Shown here in pieces: positions 42,716 to 52,638 of a DNA stretch of 64,000 nucleotides. Under the pieces are notes generated by a model. It had not been told where the DNA came from. It saw only the letters and a list, made by a program, of their open reading frames with translations, and made no database searches. The DNA lies in NCBI GenBank assembly GCA_029972135.1, contig CP124755.1, positions 2,789,001-2,853,000 on the forward strand, given 5' to 3'. The translations under genes and the position numbers were made by a program. This stretch comes from Candidatus Thiocaldithrix dubininis (GTDB taxonomy: Bacteria; Pseudomonadota; Gammaproteobacteria; Thiotrichales; Thiotrichaceae). Each line of letters starts with the position of its first letter. Position 1 is the stretch's first letter.

Positions 42716-43567
42716 CTAGTGTGATCTAAACATCCATTCTAAAGTTTCACTTAATGGAATCTTATTTATATAACCTAAGCAATGTTCAATTTTACTATTG
42801 CTTCCGATTAACACTTTGATTTCATTTTTTCGAATTAAACTACTTTTCACATGTATTTCAATTTTATGGTTCGAAATTTTCTGCAATATATTTATAATTT
42901 CTTTTATTGAATAAGCTTTATTAGAACAAATATTAAAAGTTTCACCAATACTGGTAGATGATTCTAAGAGTCTTCTATATATATTTACAACCATCCGAAC
43001 ATCAGAAAAATCACGTGCTACATCTAGATTACCGAGTTCAATATATGGAGATTTGCGAACAAAGTGATCAACAATCTTTGGAAGTAAATAAGAAATAGAT
43101 TGCCCTACACCAGTATAATTAAATGGACGTACTATGCTAATAGGTAATTTATCTAACCAAAGACGAGCCATATATTCCATTGATAGCTTGCTAACAGCAT
43201 AGTCATTAACAGGATTTGTAGAAGATTGTTCACTAATAACATCAACCTCTACATTACCATAGACATTAGCACTGCTAGCAAGCAATACCATTCGAAGATG
43301 GTTTTCTAATTTTGTTAATGCTACTAACAAATTGCGGCTACCTAACAAATTAACATGATAAAAATCATTAGGTTCACCATACCCTACGAAAGCGATACCT
43401 GCTAAATGCACCACAGCGTCCGGTTCAATATAGCAAATCTCATGTTCTAATGCTTTCAAATCAAGTAAATCAGCATTTAGACCAATAACCGTATGACCAT
43501 ATGATTCTAGTTCTAGCTTTAGGTATTGACCAGTAAATCCACTTAATCCAGTTACTAATACTTTCAT
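42716..43567 (-). CDS. rmd: GDP-6-deoxy-D-mannose reductase-like NAD-dependent epimerase/dehydratase, 283 aa
   Basis: An extended SDR: TGLSGFTGQYL glycine motif, HLAGIA, ASSANVYG, catalytic YAVSK, and VRPFNYTGVGQS, which is typical of RMD enzymes. With Gmd (50-51 kb) it would give GDP-D-rhamnose from GDP-mannose. It could alternatively be another 4-reductase such as one for GDP-6-deoxy-talose. It lies at the left edge of the IS-rich island, 112 bp from the IS-X fragment, apart from gmd by more than 6 kb. Confidence 0.8.
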   Translation of the reverse strand: MKVLVTGLSGFTGQYLKLELESYGHTVIGLNADLLDLKALEHEICYIEPDAVVHLAGIAFVGYGEPNDFYHVNLLGSRNLLVALTKLENHLRMVLLASSANVYGNVEVDVISEQSSTNPVNDYAVSKLSMEYMARLWLDKLPISIVRPFNYTGVGQSISYLLPKIVDHFVRKSPYIELGNLDVARDFSDVRMVVNIYRRLLESSTSIGETFNICSNKAYSIKEIINILQKISNHKIEIHVKSSLIRKNEIKVLIGSNSKIEHCLGYINKIPLSETLEWMFRSH

Positions 43568-43678
43568 TTAGCTTTTCTACTCTTTGATATGTTGAGAACA
43601 GTTTAACATTGTATTATCTTTAATAGCTTTTTTAGTTAAAATAAATCCAAAAAATTGATCTAACTGTCAAGACCCGAC

Positions 43679-43784
43679 TGATCTGGCTCCCCAAAACCGG
43701 ACACCTCAAGATGCGAGCGCTTGAGCCTCAAAGTCTACAGGGCTGAGATAGCCGAGTGTACTATGGAGGCGGTTACGGTTGTAG
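43679..43784 (-). pseudogene. Right-end remnant of an IS3-family element (IS-X)
   Basis: The minus strand encodes YNRNRLHSTLGYLSPVDFEA and a few more residues before TGA (43706-43708), the typical C-terminus of an IS3-family OrfB, followed by an IS end starting TGATCTGGCTCCCC at 43679. All upstream coding sequence is missing because another IS (43785 onward) abuts it. A copy of the same end in opposite orientation occurs at 49926-49942. Confidence 0.8.
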
Positions 43785-44636
43785 TGATCTACCCCATCAA
43801 AAATGGACACCTCAAGAAGCGAGTGTTTGGTAAAAATCTGCCTCAAAGTCTACCGGACTCCGATAGTGATTGGCAGAGTGTAACCGAAGCCGATTGTAGT
43901 CGATTTCGATGTATTCAAACACCGTTTGGTGCAGGGCTTCATGGGTAACAAAACGCTCACCGTGGATAGCTTCAACCTTGAGTGAATGGAGTGAATGGAA
44001 AAAACTTTCGGCACACGCATTATCATAGCAGTTGCCTTTGGCACTCATGCTGCCCACCAGTTGGTGCTTTTCCTGCAACTGCCGGTCAGCATGGGAACAG
44101 TATTGGCTTCCCCGGTCGGAATGCACGCTAACACCTTTGGGGCGTTTGCGTTTGAAAATAGCCATTTGCAAGGCATCACACACCAGATCAGCGGTCATGC
44201 GTTCGGACATTGACCAGCCAATCACCTGACGGGAATACAGGTCAAGGATGACGGCTAAATATAACCAACCCTGTTCTATCCACAGGTAGGTGATGTCACC
44301 CACCCATTTCTGGTTGGGGGCTGTGGCCCTAAAGTCCTGATTTAACCGGTTATCAAATACCAGCAGGTTATGTTTGCTGTAGGTGGTTGCCTTGAACTTA
44401 CGAGCGGCTTTGGCAACCAGACGTTGACGTTGCAAGCTGGCAGCGACCGTTTTCAGGTTGTAGTGCTGCTGATCATTCTGTTGGATTTGCTGCTGGATAC
44501 GCTTGGCATCGTAACGGCTTTTATGTTTGTCAAACAATGCCTTAACCCATTCATCCAAGTGTTGGCGTTGTGCAAAACGGCGGCTAGGTTTGCGCTGTAA
44601 CCACGCATAGTAGCCGCTACGTGATACGCCAAAACA
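43785..44636 (-). mobile_element. IS3-family element, copy A, left part deleted
   Basis: The right terminal repeat starts TGATCTACCCCATC at 43785. The sequence then tracks the intact copies at 48657-49925 and 51397-52665, with several differences, to 44636, where similarity stops abruptly inside the start of orfB. OrfA and the left end are absent. It is older than copies B and C, as judged by substitutions and a nine-base duplication (GTGAATGGA twice at about 43982-43999). Confidence 0.88.
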
Positions 44637-44645
44637 TGTGATCAA
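43812..44645 (-). pseudogene. Truncated IS3-family transposase OrfB (copy A)
   Basis: The reading frame keeps the rve/DDE integrase core ([29 protein letters not shown]) and C-terminus but lacks the first ~13 residues of the intact protein. The new N-terminal codons (TTG ATC ACA) come from flanking DNA. It has a three-residue duplication (HSLHSL) before [10 protein letters not shown]. With no orfA and no left end, it is almost certainly inactive. Confidence 0.85.
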
Positions 44646-47308
44646 TAGTTATTAAAAGTAAACACAGGTAGAAATAAAACAACCGAAGCATTTGTAGAAG
44701 GCATTAGATGTAGTTCTAATATAAACCTTCCAGGTCTATTTGGCAGCTTTATCATGACACCAGTTTTATCGGAAATATTCTGATGATCACGGGTCCCATT
44801 TACAACTAAATTTTCGCCTTCATCTAAAATTCTGTATAAACAGAGTATACTTGTACTTATCCCTTCTACAGGTATTCTAAACCAAAGATCAATATATCCA
44901 ATAATGGCTCCATCAAAGCTATAACTTAAAGATTTATTATTTGCCGTACAAATTATTGTAGCTTCCTTATCAAAAATAGGCAATATATTATATTGCTGCT
45001 TATGCAATATATACTCAATTTTCTTTTCTGATATTCTTTGTTGGAATTTATCTATATGAATTTTAAGATCCACAGTTTTATTTGTTGGATAATAATTATC
45101 ATAGATGATTTCATCAATAAAAAATGATGGTATCCAAGAGGAAAAACTTTCAGGCCAATTTAATGTTGTTGTTCTTTTTTTAGTAAATAAATTCGAATAT
45201 CTACTTTGTAAAATATTAATAGGCAATGACCATTCATCTACATTTTTCAAATCTAAAAATTCAAGTTCGTCATATACCTCCTTATTCAAGGATTTAATAA
45301 TAATCTGAGGCTGATGTGAAGAAAAAGATTCAGAACCATAGCCAAATTCCCTTAAAATATTTGCTGTGTTCCACTGACCATAGTCATATGAACTAATTCC
45401 AAATGGGCTGGCTTTCCAACAACCCATATCATCGAAAAAATAATAACTAATATATTTGCTATTAGAGAAATAATGATTAGTAGGCAATTGTTTTAAAAGC
45501 AAAGCATCATCATCTAAACCTAGAAAAACAAGAGGTAGTTTGTCGTTGCAATATAATTTTTTTCTTAGAAGAAAATTTCTCTCTTGATGATCATCTGGTA
45601 AAGGTGTATCTTTTAATAAATCCTCATCAAAAATAATATTTTTATGAAATTTATATTTTTTCAATAAATTATTAATTGATTCACTGTGTTTTTTTGACGT
45701 TAGGACAGTTACACTGTTAATTTTTGCATTTAAATAAAATGATTTTATTGATAGGTCTAAGTTCTCTTCTCGAATTGATATGTAAACTAAATCTAAACCA
45801 TTTTTAAATGGAGTAAGTGCTTTTGAATTATACTCAGCCAATATTTGCTCTATCTGCATAGAAACATCTAACCAAGTGTATATCTTTCCTAAAACCTTCT
45901 GATTTTTCTCAATTAGATTTGTATTTTCTCTACAGGCAATCAATATATTATTAATAAAATCTTCTTTATTATTTGGATCAAATAATAAAGCCTCTCCTCT
46001 GGCTGCCTCTGGCAAGGCTCCCCTAGAACTACTAACAACTTTACAATTATATAATAATGCCTCAGAAACGGGTAATCCGAATCCTTCATAAAGAGATGTG
46101 TTTAAATAGAACTTACAATGTTCATATAGCCATACAAGTTCTGAGTCATTTACATGACTAAACCATTTTAAAGATGAGTTTTTTCTCTGGGTAAAAAAAA
46201 CTAATTCGTCAATTATGGTTTTACTTTCCCACCCTTCTTTACCAACTATGACTACACGCAAATCAAGTTTTTCAAATAAACTTATATTTTCTAAAATAAG
46301 GTTATAATTTTTTCTCGGTTCGATAGTTCCAACGCACAATACAAAATCTTTCTCCAAACAAAAATTTTGCATTTCTCGCGAAATAGATTCTATTTTTTTA
46401 TTAGATGTAGAAAAATTTCCTGCTAAGGGAACTACTATTGTCCTTGGTAGTCTATATTGTATTTTTCTACAAATTTCAGCTAAATCTCTTTTTACGGCTT
46501 CAGATATGGCAATAAAACAATCTGAAAATGTAATAGCTGCAAAAAAATGCTCTATATATCTCAGTAAAGTTGTTGGATGACTACAATGTGGATATAAAAT
46601 TGGTACAGCATCGTAATGAAGGTTAATTATTCTTGTGCCTATTTTTTTTAAATTTTTATATAGATCCCATCTAGATAGTGGATCCCCCCAAGAACCATCT
46701 AAGTCAAAATAAATATCGCCTTTTTGGAAAAAAACGGCAATGTTAGTGTCTAACATTTCACCATCATTATTTATATTTAACTCAAAAAATCTATTTTTAT
46801 TAACATTAAAATAAACTATTTTCTCGTTTTTTTTAAAATTTTTCGCCAACTCTCTTACTACTCTTTGAATACCTGTTCTTGCTTGGCTAATAAAGGTATT
46901 AGTAACATCTATAATAATATAATTAATAATTTTTTTGTTATCCGAAGCTTTTTGAGTAATTGACTCTAACGATGGTACGCGGCGACCATTTTTTTTATAT
47001 TCGCCTGAGTTAATAATACTATTTTTATAAGCATTTATAAACTCTATGTTACTACCTTTAAAGTTTAGGGAATTTTTTATAACATTTTCATCAGGAACTC
47101 TTCTTAAATATTTAAAGTACAATAAATATAAAATATACTCCTTAGGGATTTTTTGTAAGTTTTCAATATCAAATTCTTGAGATGTTATTATATTACCAAT
47201 TGCCATATACATGGATGGTTCAAATAAAGTCTTTGCTTCCTGTATTTGATGTATTGTTGCAGATTCATTTAATAAATCTAAAAGTTTAAAAATTGCTTTA
47301 TTAATCAT
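44642..47308 (-). CDS. Large multidomain family 4 glycosyltransferase with DUF4214-like N-terminus, 888 aa
   Basis: Residues ~35-105 resemble DUF4214 ([15 protein letters not shown]...SGEYKK), a module common at the N-terminus of O-antigen glycosyltransferases. A GT4 domain follows (~130-500): [75 protein letters not shown]. Residues ~510-770 form a second, unrecognised region that may be another transferase domain. The last ~100 residues look like a beta-rich module. The gene is strongly AT-rich, ending exactly at the deletion edge of IS copy A, so its true C-terminus may have been altered by the IS. Likely adds mannose/rhamnose-type sugars. Confidence 0.82.
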   Translation of the reverse strand: MINKAIFKLLDLLNESATIHQIQEAKTLFEPSMYMAIGNIITSQEFDIENLQKIPKEYILYLLYFKYLRRVPDENVIKNSLNFKGSNIEFINAYKNSIINSGEYKKNGRRVPSLESITQKASDNKKIINYIIIDVTNTFISQARTGIQRVVRELAKNFKKNEKIVYFNVNKNRFFELNINNDGEMLDTNIAVFFQKGDIYFDLDGSWGDPLSRWDLYKNLKKIGTRIINLHYDAVPILYPHCSHPTTLLRYIEHFFAAITFSDCFIAISEAVKRDLAEICRKIQYRLPRTIVVPLAGNFSTSNKKIESISREMQNFCLEKDFVLCVGTIEPRKNYNLILENISLFEKLDLRVVIVGKEGWESKTIIDELVFFTQRKNSSLKWFSHVNDSELVWLYEHCKFYLNTSLYEGFGLPVSEALLYNCKVVSSSRGALPEAARGEALLFDPNNKEDFINNILIACRENTNLIEKNQKVLGKIYTWLDVSMQIEQILAEYNSKALTPFKNGLDLVYISIREENLDLSIKSFYLNAKINSVTVLTSKKHSESINNLLKKYKFHKNIIFDEDLLKDTPLPDDHQERNFLLRKKLYCNDKLPLVFLGLDDDALLLKQLPTNHYFSNSKYISYYFFDDMGCWKASPFGISSYDYGQWNTANILREFGYGSESFSSHQPQIIIKSLNKEVYDELEFLDLKNVDEWSLPINILQSRYSNLFTKKRTTTLNWPESFSSWIPSFFIDEIIYDNYYPTNKTVDLKIHIDKFQQRISEKKIEYILHKQQYNILPIFDKEATIICTANNKSLSYSFDGAIIGYIDLWFRIPVEGISTSILCLYRILDEGENLVVNGTRDHQNISDKTGVMIKLPNRPGRFILELHLMPSTNASVVLFLPVFTFNNY

Positions 47309-47426
47309 TAGAATTCCATTACTTAAAGTAAACTAAGCCATTAAAATAATATGAGTATTAATAGTATTAATCTATTTTAAAAATAATACTAAGAAATTGG
47401 ATCACGCTTTAGAAGAGTTGAAAAAC

Positions 47427-47596
47427 TGTACTGGTCAAGTCCCACCTGACACCTTTATTTGAGATAATTCAAACTCAATGGGCGGTAAATCCCCATTAGC
47501 CGAGTGTAGTCGGTCTCGGTTGTAATAACGGATTTAGTGCTCTACATCCTGCTGCATTCCCTGACGAGTTAAGTGGTATTGATCTCTTTCGTTGTG
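47427..47596 (-). pseudogene. Right-end remnant of a second IS3-type transposase (IS-Z)
   Basis: On the minus strand a frame ending at TGA (47435-47437) reads YYNRDRLHSANGDLPPIEFE and eleven further residues. This is the C-terminal signature of IS3-family OrfB, but different from copies A-C. The terminal bases (GGTGTCAGGTGGGACTTGAC) look like an IS end. The upstream ~70 bases keep no good frame. Confidence 0.7.
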
Positions 47597-47660
47597 GTCA
47601 TTCAAGTACCTCTCGAAAGAATACTCGCTTTTAGGGCTGTCCACTATTCGCGGGGTAGAT
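47597..47660 (-). mobile_element. Left-end remnant of the copy A/B/C insertion sequence
   Basis: About 64 bases match the left terminus of the intact IS copies, from the start codon region of orfA (GTCATTCAAGTACCTCTC) to the terminal ...TTCGCGGGGTAGAT, with a short internal deletion. It has the same orientation as copy A and could be the missing left end of that copy, displaced by recombination or by acquisition of the glycosyltransferase gene between them. Confidence 0.75.
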
Positions 47661-47742
47661 TAGATCATTTAAAGATAAGACTTCGTCAAAGCGTTTTCAA
47701 CTCCCTTGAATCAAGACCCATCTCCGTAACATCAGTAAATAC

Positions 47743-48594
47743 TTAGCTCGTTTTTATTTTTTCTATTTTATCCAGATAGTGTATGTTATTGTAATATAAT
47801 GCACTGTATTTTCCAATTTCATTTAATTTTTTCACCTTTCTTAAAAACTCATCTTTTTGAAATACTTTTGATAAATATATATTTAGTAAATCAGGTGATG
47901 AGTTAGAAATTTTTCTTTCGCCATTTGCTTTTTGAATAAAATCAATTAACTCTAATTCTTTATTTTTGGAATAATTAAACAAATTCGAAATATTACTATT
48001 TTCTAATCTATTTTTAGGTAAAATAAGATTGCTTTGAAAATGGATATCATTTAACTTACTTGTCAATAATTCAATGAAATTATTTTGATCAGATTGATAA
48101 TTTCTTTTTAATTCTTGTATTTCCTGTATTATAAATTTAATATCATTTTTTATATTTTCATTATTTACCTGAGAACTTTCTATACTTTCTTCCGAAATTA
48201 TTTTAAAACCTGATAAGCAAATAGATATTTCTTTTTTTATTATTTCACCTTGAATAACAGAACATTTACGATATCCTTTATAAAGAAATTCTACATTGAT
48301 TCTTAAAATTTCTAATATTTTTTCCAGCATAAAGCCTATGATAGGCTTTTTTAGAATTCTATATATAATCAAATGGTACTTAATATTTTTTAACTCATAA
48401 ACACTAGAGTTTTCAGTCTGGCAAAATTGTTCAATAATACTAATTCTAGAATAGCCATTTTGAAGTCTGTTATAATAATAAAGATACCCATCTTTATCAC
48501 TTGCTCTTAAAAGAATCTTACTGTAACAAAATTCTATAAAGTCATCTATAGGTAAAGCTAGAATCTGATTTAGAGACAAATACTGATTAGACAT
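47743..48594 (-). CDS. DUF4214-domain protein, 283 aa, possibly a truncated glycosyltransferase
   Basis: Residues ~15-70 match DUF4214 (FIEFCYSKILLRASDKDGYLY..., ENSSVYELKN). The rest is charged, Lys/Ile/Asn-rich and mainly helical, with no glycosyltransferase domain. In surface-polysaccharide loci DUF4214 usually sits at the front of large glycosyltransferases, so this may be the remaining N-terminal part of one; IS debris starts ~80 bases after its stop. Extremely AT-rich, like the 888-residue neighbour. Function unknown. Confidence 0.65.
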   Translation of the reverse strand: MSNQYLSLNQILALPIDDFIEFCYSKILLRASDKDGYLYYYNRLQNGYSRISIIEQFCQTENSSVYELKNIKYHLIIYRILKKPIIGFMLEKILEILRINVEFLYKGYRKCSVIQGEIIKKEISICLSGFKIISEESIESSQVNNENIKNDIKFIIQEIQELKRNYQSDQNNFIELLTSKLNDIHFQSNLILPKNRLENSNISNLFNYSKNKELELIDFIQKANGERKISNSSPDLLNIYLSKVFQKDEFLRKVKKLNEIGKYSALYYNNIHYLDKIEKIKTS

Positions 48595-48683
48595 ATGTTA
48601 ATTCCATTAAAATTAGGTCATGTATTAAAAAAGTTGAAAAACATACGATTAATAAATGATCTACCCCATCAAAAATGGACACC

Positions 48684-49544
48684 TCAAGAAGCGAGTGGTT
48701 GGTAAAAATCTGCCTCAAAGTCTACTGGACTCCGATAGTGATTGGCAGAGTGTAACCGAAGCTGATTGTAGTCGGTTTCAATGTATTCAAACACCGTTTG
48801 GCGCATGATTTCACGGGTAACAAAACGCTCACCGTGGATGGTTTCGACCTTGAGTGAGTGGAAAAAGCTTTCGGCACACGCATTATCATAGCAGTTGCCT
48901 TTGGCACTCATGCTGCCTACCAGTTGGTGCTTTTCCAGCAACTGCCGGTAGGCATGGGAACAGTATTGGCTGCCACGATCAGAATGCACGATCACACCTA
49001 TTGGGCGCTTGCGTTTGAAAATAGCCATTTGCAGGGCATCACACACGAGGTTTGCGGTCATCCTCTCGGACATTGACCAGCCAATGACCTGACGGGAATA
49101 CAGGTCAAGGATGACGGCCAAATATAACCAACCCTGTTCTGTCCACAGGTAGGCAATGTCACCGACCCATTTCTGGTTAGGAGCTGTGGCACTAAAGTCC
49201 TGATTTAGTAGGTTATCAAATACCGGCAGGTTATGTTTGCTGTAGGTGGTTGCCTTGAACTTACGGGCAGCTTTGGCCACTAGCCCCTGACGACGCAGAC
49301 TGGCAGCAATGGTTTTCAGGTTGTAGTGCTGCTGATCATTCTGTTGGATTTGCAGCTGGATACGCTTGGCACCGTAACGGCTTTTATGTTTGTCAAACAA
49401 TGCCTTAACCCGTTCACCCAAGTGTTGGTGTTGTGCAAAACGGCGGCTAGGTTTGCGCCGCAACCACGCATAGTAGCCGCTACGTGATACGCCAAAACAG
49501 GCACACATGCCGTCAATAGAATACTCAGTCCGATGATGTTTCAT
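48684..49544 (-). CDS. IS3-family transposase OrfB (copy B), 286 aa
   Basis: HTH_21-like N-terminus ([32 protein letters not shown]) and an rve integrase core with the DDE acids in [16 protein letters not shown] and [12 protein letters not shown]. The C-terminus is [14 protein letters not shown]. Its protein is identical to copy C. It overlaps orfA by four bases (ATGA) and is probably made mainly as an OrfAB fusion by -1 frameshifting. Confidence 0.94.
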   Translation of the reverse strand: MKHHRTEYSIDGMCACFGVSRSGYYAWLRRKPSRRFAQHQHLGERVKALFDKHKSRYGAKRIQLQIQQNDQQHYNLKTIAASLRRQGLVAKAARKFKATTYSKHNLPVFDNLLNQDFSATAPNQKWVGDIAYLWTEQGWLYLAVILDLYSRQVIGWSMSERMTANLVCDALQMAIFKRKRPIGVIVHSDRGSQYCSHAYRQLLEKHQLVGSMSAKGNCYDNACAESFFHSLKVETIHGERFVTREIMRQTVFEYIETDYNQLRLHSANHYRSPVDFEADFYQPLAS

Positions 49545-49858
49545 GTAGTCGTACCTCGCTTGAGTTGCTGAGCGAAGTACGTCGCCGCATTTTTTAAGAT
49601 CGACAACTCCTCTGCCTGTTGGGCGAGTTGGCGTTTCAGGCGGATATTTTCAGCGGCAAGGGTCGCTTCACGCTCACTCACTGTTTTGGCATGTTCACTG
49701 TCTTTGCGCCAAGCGTATAGTTGTGATTCATGCAAACCTAATTGCTTGGCTGCTTTGGCTATGCCCCAATCCGCCGCTAGCTTCAGAGCTTCAACCTTGT
49801 ATTCTTGGCTGTGTCGTATATGCGTGGCTTTTTTGCCGGATGGTTTTGTCGTGCTCAT
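49541..49858 (-). CDS. IS3-family transposase OrfA (copy B), 105 aa
   Basis: A helix-turn-helix protein (EYKVEALKLAADWGIAKAAKQLGLHESQLYAWRK) followed by a leucine-zipper helix (ENIRLKRQLAQQAEELSILKN) used for OrfA/OrfAB multimerisation. It differs from copy C by one residue (Ile versus Val in EN[I/V]RLKR). Start ATG with a nearby GAGAGG ribosome site. Confidence 0.93.
   Translation of the reverse strand: MSTTKPSGKKATHIRHSQEYKVEALKLAADWGIAKAAKQLGLHESQLYAWRKDSEHAKTVSEREATLAAENIRLKRQLAQQAEELSILKNAATYFAQQLKRGTTT
49589..49595 (-). other. Candidate -1 programmed frameshift heptamer, copy B
   Basis: The minus strand reads A AAA AAT in the orfA frame (TTA AAA AAT). Slipping back one base gives a frame open from here into orfB, so a single OrfAB transposase can be made. 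This is the standard IS3-family expression strategy. Confidence 0.7.
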
Positions 49859-49925
49859 TCAAGTACCTCTCTGTCAGGAAAGAATACTCGCTTTTAGGAC
49901 TGTCCACTATTCGCGGGGTAGATCA

Positions 49926-50041
49926 TTGGGGAGCCAGATCAGTTTCGTGTACACTCTGGCTACTAAAGTCCGATAGCATTTGAGGCAAATTTTTACCAAC
50001 AACTCGCTTCTTGATCTGTCCACTTTTGATGGGGTAAATCA
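49926..50041. mobile_element. IS debris between copy B and gmd
   Basis: Two fragments: 49926-49942 is the outermost 17 bases of IS-X, opposite in orientation to the copy at 43679; 49950-50041 is a degenerate plus-oriented right end of an A/B/C relative (TTTGAGGCAAATTTTTACC... to GGGGTAAATCA). It retains part of the transposase C-terminus with substitutions and small deletions. Confidence 0.75.
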
Positions 50042-50047
50042 GAATAT

Positions 50048-51088
50048 TTAAAATGAATATCCCATTTTAACACGCTTTACGTCAGCATCTACCATCATCG
50101 TACATAACTGTTCAAGGGTGGTTTTAGGTTCCCAATCTAACTTTTCTTTGGCATGACCGGGATTACCTATCAATAAATCTACTTCAGCAGGTCTGTAAAA
50201 CTTAGGGTTAACTTGAACTACTTTCTTACCAGTAGATAGATCAATTCCTATTTCTAACCTTTCTTGACCTTGCCATACTAGGTCTTTTCCAACAGCTCTA
50301 AATGCCATGGTAACGAAATCGCGTACTGTTTCTGTACGATTAGTTGCTAAAACATAGGTATCGGGCTCTTCAACTTGTAACATACGCCACATACCTTCGA
50401 CATAATCTTTAGCAAACCCCCAATCACGTTTTGCATCAAGATTACCAAGTTCTAATTGATTTTGCTTTCCTAAATAAATACGTGCTACAGCATCTGTAAT
50501 TTTTCTAGTTACAAATTCCATCCCTCGTAATGGCGACTCGTGATTGAATAAAATACCGCTTGTCGCAAAAATGTTATAACTTTCACGGTAGTTAATAGTC
50601 ATCCAGTGAGCGTAAAGTTTGGCCACACCGTAAGGACTGCGGGGATAAAAAGGAGTACTTTCGCATTGAGGAATTTCTTGTACCTTACCATACATTTCAG
50701 ATGTACTCGCTTGATAATAACGCACTTTAGGGTTAACTATACGAATAGCCTCCAATAAATTTAGTGCTCCCAAGCCGGTAATTTTTGCTGTTGTTATAGG
50801 CTGATCAAATGAAACACCAACGAAACTTTGAGCAGCAAGATTATAAACCTCCGTAGCCTGTGTTTGTTGCAATAAACGTATACTTGAACTCAGATCGGTT
50901 AAATCATATTCAACTAAAGATAAATTAGGGTGATTGTATATATCTAATTCCCTAATACGCCAAAAATTGATAGAAGCTGTACGGCGATATGTTCCATAAA
51001 CTTTGTAATCTTTTTCTAAAAGTAATTGAGCTAGATAAGCTCCATCTTGACCCGTAATACCAGTAATAATAGCTATTTTTTTAAACAT
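50048..51088 (-). CDS. gmd: GDP-mannose 4,6-dehydratase
   Basis: An extended SDR converting GDP-mannose to GDP-4-keto-6-deoxymannose. Features: [18 protein letters not shown] (NADP loop), [13 protein letters not shown], catalytic Thr/Glu in QASTSEMYG, Tyr-x-x-x-Lys in [11 protein letters not shown], and [16 protein letters not shown], all diagnostic of Gmd. I use the ATG at 51086-51088 ([10 protein letters not shown]), which fits the usual Gmd start; an in-frame GTG four codons upstream is possible. The gene lies between inverted IS copies B and C. The product feeds the reductase at 42.7-43.6 kb for GDP-D-rhamnose. Confidence 0.96.
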   Translation of the reverse strand: MFKKIAIITGITGQDGAYLAQLLLEKDYKVYGTYRRTASINFWRIRELDIYNHPNLSLVEYDLTDLSSSIRLLQQTQATEVYNLAAQSFVGVSFDQPITTAKITGLGALNLLEAIRIVNPKVRYYQASTSEMYGKVQEIPQCESTPFYPRSPYGVAKLYAHWMTINYRESYNIFATSGILFNHESPLRGMEFVTRKITDAVARIYLGKQNQLELGNLDAKRDWGFAKDYVEGMWRMLQVEEPDTYVLATNRTETVRDFVTMAFRAVGKDLVWQGQERLEIGIDLSTGKKVVQVNPKFYRPAEVDLLIGNPGHAKEKLDWEPKTTLEQLCTMMVDADVKRVKMGYSF

Positions 51089-51396
51089 GCCTTTATCCAC
51101 ATAATAGTAATTGGAGTAAAAATAATTGAATTTTTTTTGACCTAACCTCCAAAGGATTAATTTCTCTATTTTACAGTTACTTTGTCCTAATTAAGCAAAA
51201 CCTGATAATTTGTTTTAAGACATTCCAAATTTAATGTATAATGACCACTATTAGTAGAATACAATTTTACATGATTATAATGGCTAAGTAATCTGAGTTA
51301 GATGTTCACAAGTCCAACTTTTTGTATAGTATTTTATGAGATAACCACATTCTAGAAATATCTCTTCAAAGCTACTATTTGCTATACTAACACAAC
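51089..51396. promoter_or_regulatory. 308 bp AT-rich region upstream of gmd
   Basis: There is no gene. On the minus strand it must hold the promoter of gmd. Several AT-rich hexamers resemble -10 elements but none has a convincing -35, so I assign no specific site. Copy C of the IS begins at its right edge and may have separated gmd from an earlier promoter. Confidence 0.45.
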
Positions 51397-51463
51397 TGAT
51401 CTACCCCGCGAATAGTGGACAGTCCTAAAAGCGAGTATTCTTTCCTGACAGAGAGGTACTTGA

Positions 51464-51781
51464 ATGAGCACGACAAAACCATCCGGCAAAAAAGCCACGC
51501 ATATACGACACAGCCAAGAATACAAGGTTGAAGCTCTGAAGCTAGCGGCGGATTGGGGCATAGCCAAAGCAGCCAAGCAATTAGGTTTGCATGAATCACA
51601 ACTATACGCTTGGCGCAAAGACAGTGAACATGCCAAAACAGTGAGTGAGCGTGAAGCGACCTTGGCCGCCGAAAACGTGCGCCTGAAACGCCAACTCGCC
51701 CAACAGGCAGAGGAGTTGTCGATCTTAAAAAATGCGGCGACGTACTTCGCTCAGCAACTCAAGCGAGGTACGACTACATGA
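51464..51781 (+). CDS. IS3-family transposase OrfA (copy C), 105 aa
   Basis: HTH plus leucine-zipper protein, differing from the copy B product by a single Val for Ile. The ATG follows GAGAGG. The last codons overlap the orfB start (ATGA). Confidence 0.93.
   Translation: MSTTKPSGKKATHIRHSQEYKVEALKLAADWGIAKAAKQLGLHESQLYAWRKDSEHAKTVSEREATLAAENVRLKRQLAQQAEELSILKNAATYFAQQLKRGTTT
51727..51733 (+). other. Candidate -1 programmed frameshift heptamer, copy C
   Basis: A AAA AAT in the orfA frame (51725-51733 reads TTA AAA AAT). After a -1 slip the new frame reads without a stop through 51778 into orfB, allowing an OrfAB fusion of about 380 residues. Confidence 0.7.
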
Positions 51782-52638
51782 AACATCATCGGACTGAGTA
51801 TTCTATTGACGGCATGTGTGCCTGTTTTGGCGTATCACGTAGCGGCTACTATGCGTGGTTGCGGCGCAAACCTAGCCGCCGTTTTGCACAACACCAACAC
51901 TTGGGTGAACGGGTTAAGGCATTGTTTGACAAACATAAAAGCCGTTACGGTGCCAAGCGTATCCAGCTGCAAATCCAACAGAATGATCAGCAGCACTACA
52001 ACCTGAAAACCATTGCTGCCAGTCTGCGTCGTCAGGGGCTAGTGGCCAAAGCTGCCCGTAAGTTCAAGGCAACCACCTACAGCAAACATAACCTGCCGGT
52101 ATTTGATAACCTACTAAATCAGGACTTTAGTGCCACAGCTCCTAACCAGAAATGGGTCGGTGACATTGCCTACCTGTGGACAGAACAGGGTTGGTTATAT
52201 TTGGCCGTCATCCTTGACCTGTATTCCCGTCAGGTCATTGGCTGGTCAATGTCCGAGAGGATGACCGCAAACCTCGTGTGTGATGCCCTGCAAATGGCTA
52301 TTTTCAAACGCAAGCGCCCAATAGGTGTGATCGTGCATTCTGATCGTGGCAGCCAATACTGTTCCCATGCCTACCGGCAGTTGCTGGAAAAGCACCAACT
52401 GGTAGGCAGCATGAGTGCCAAAGGCAACTGCTATGATAATGCGTGTGCCGAAAGCTTTTTCCACTCACTCAAGGTCGAAACCATCCACGGTGAGCGTTTT
52501 GTTACCCGTGAAATCATGCGCCAAACGGTGTTTGAATACATTGAAACCGACTACAATCAGCTTCGGTTACACTCTGCCAATCACTATCGGAGTCCAGTAG
52601 ACTTTGAGGCAGATTTTTACCAACCACTCGCTTCTTGA
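51778..52638 (+). CDS. IS3-family transposase OrfB (copy C), 286 aa
   Basis: DDE integrase core complete ([25 protein letters not shown]) and identical in protein sequence to copy B. Presumed functional. Frame is -1 relative to orfA. Confidence 0.94.
   Translation: MKHHRTEYSIDGMCACFGVSRSGYYAWLRRKPSRRFAQHQHLGERVKALFDKHKSRYGAKRIQLQIQQNDQQHYNLKTIAASLRRQGLVAKAARKFKATTYSKHNLPVFDNLLNQDFSATAPNQKWVGDIAYLWTEQGWLYLAVILDLYSRQVIGWSMSERMTANLVCDALQMAIFKRKRPIGVIVHSDRGSQYCSHAYRQLLEKHQLVGSMSAKGNCYDNACAESFFHSLKVETIHGERFVTREIMRQTVFEYIETDYNQLRLHSANHYRSPVDFEADFYQPLAS

Larger units (their letters stand above)
47309..47742. other. 434 bp interval between glycosyltransferase genes, largely IS debris
   Basis: There is no intact gene. 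The first ~115 bases are AT-rich and may hold the minus-strand promoter of the large glycosyltransferase. The middle (47427-47660) is made of two unrelated IS3-family fragments (listed separately). The last ~80 bases before the stop of the DUF4214 gene show nothing I can assign. Confidence 0.7.
48657..49925 (-). mobile_element. Intact IS3-family element, copy B (1269 bp)
   Basis: Terminal inverted repeats begin TGATCTACCCC at both ends, with imperfect continuation to TGGACA. The element has two overlapping frames, orfA and orfB, in the -1 arrangement typical of IS3. It is the same length as, and nearly identical to, copy C (51397-52665) but in opposite orientation. No target-site duplication is visible at its borders. 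Confidence 0.93.
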
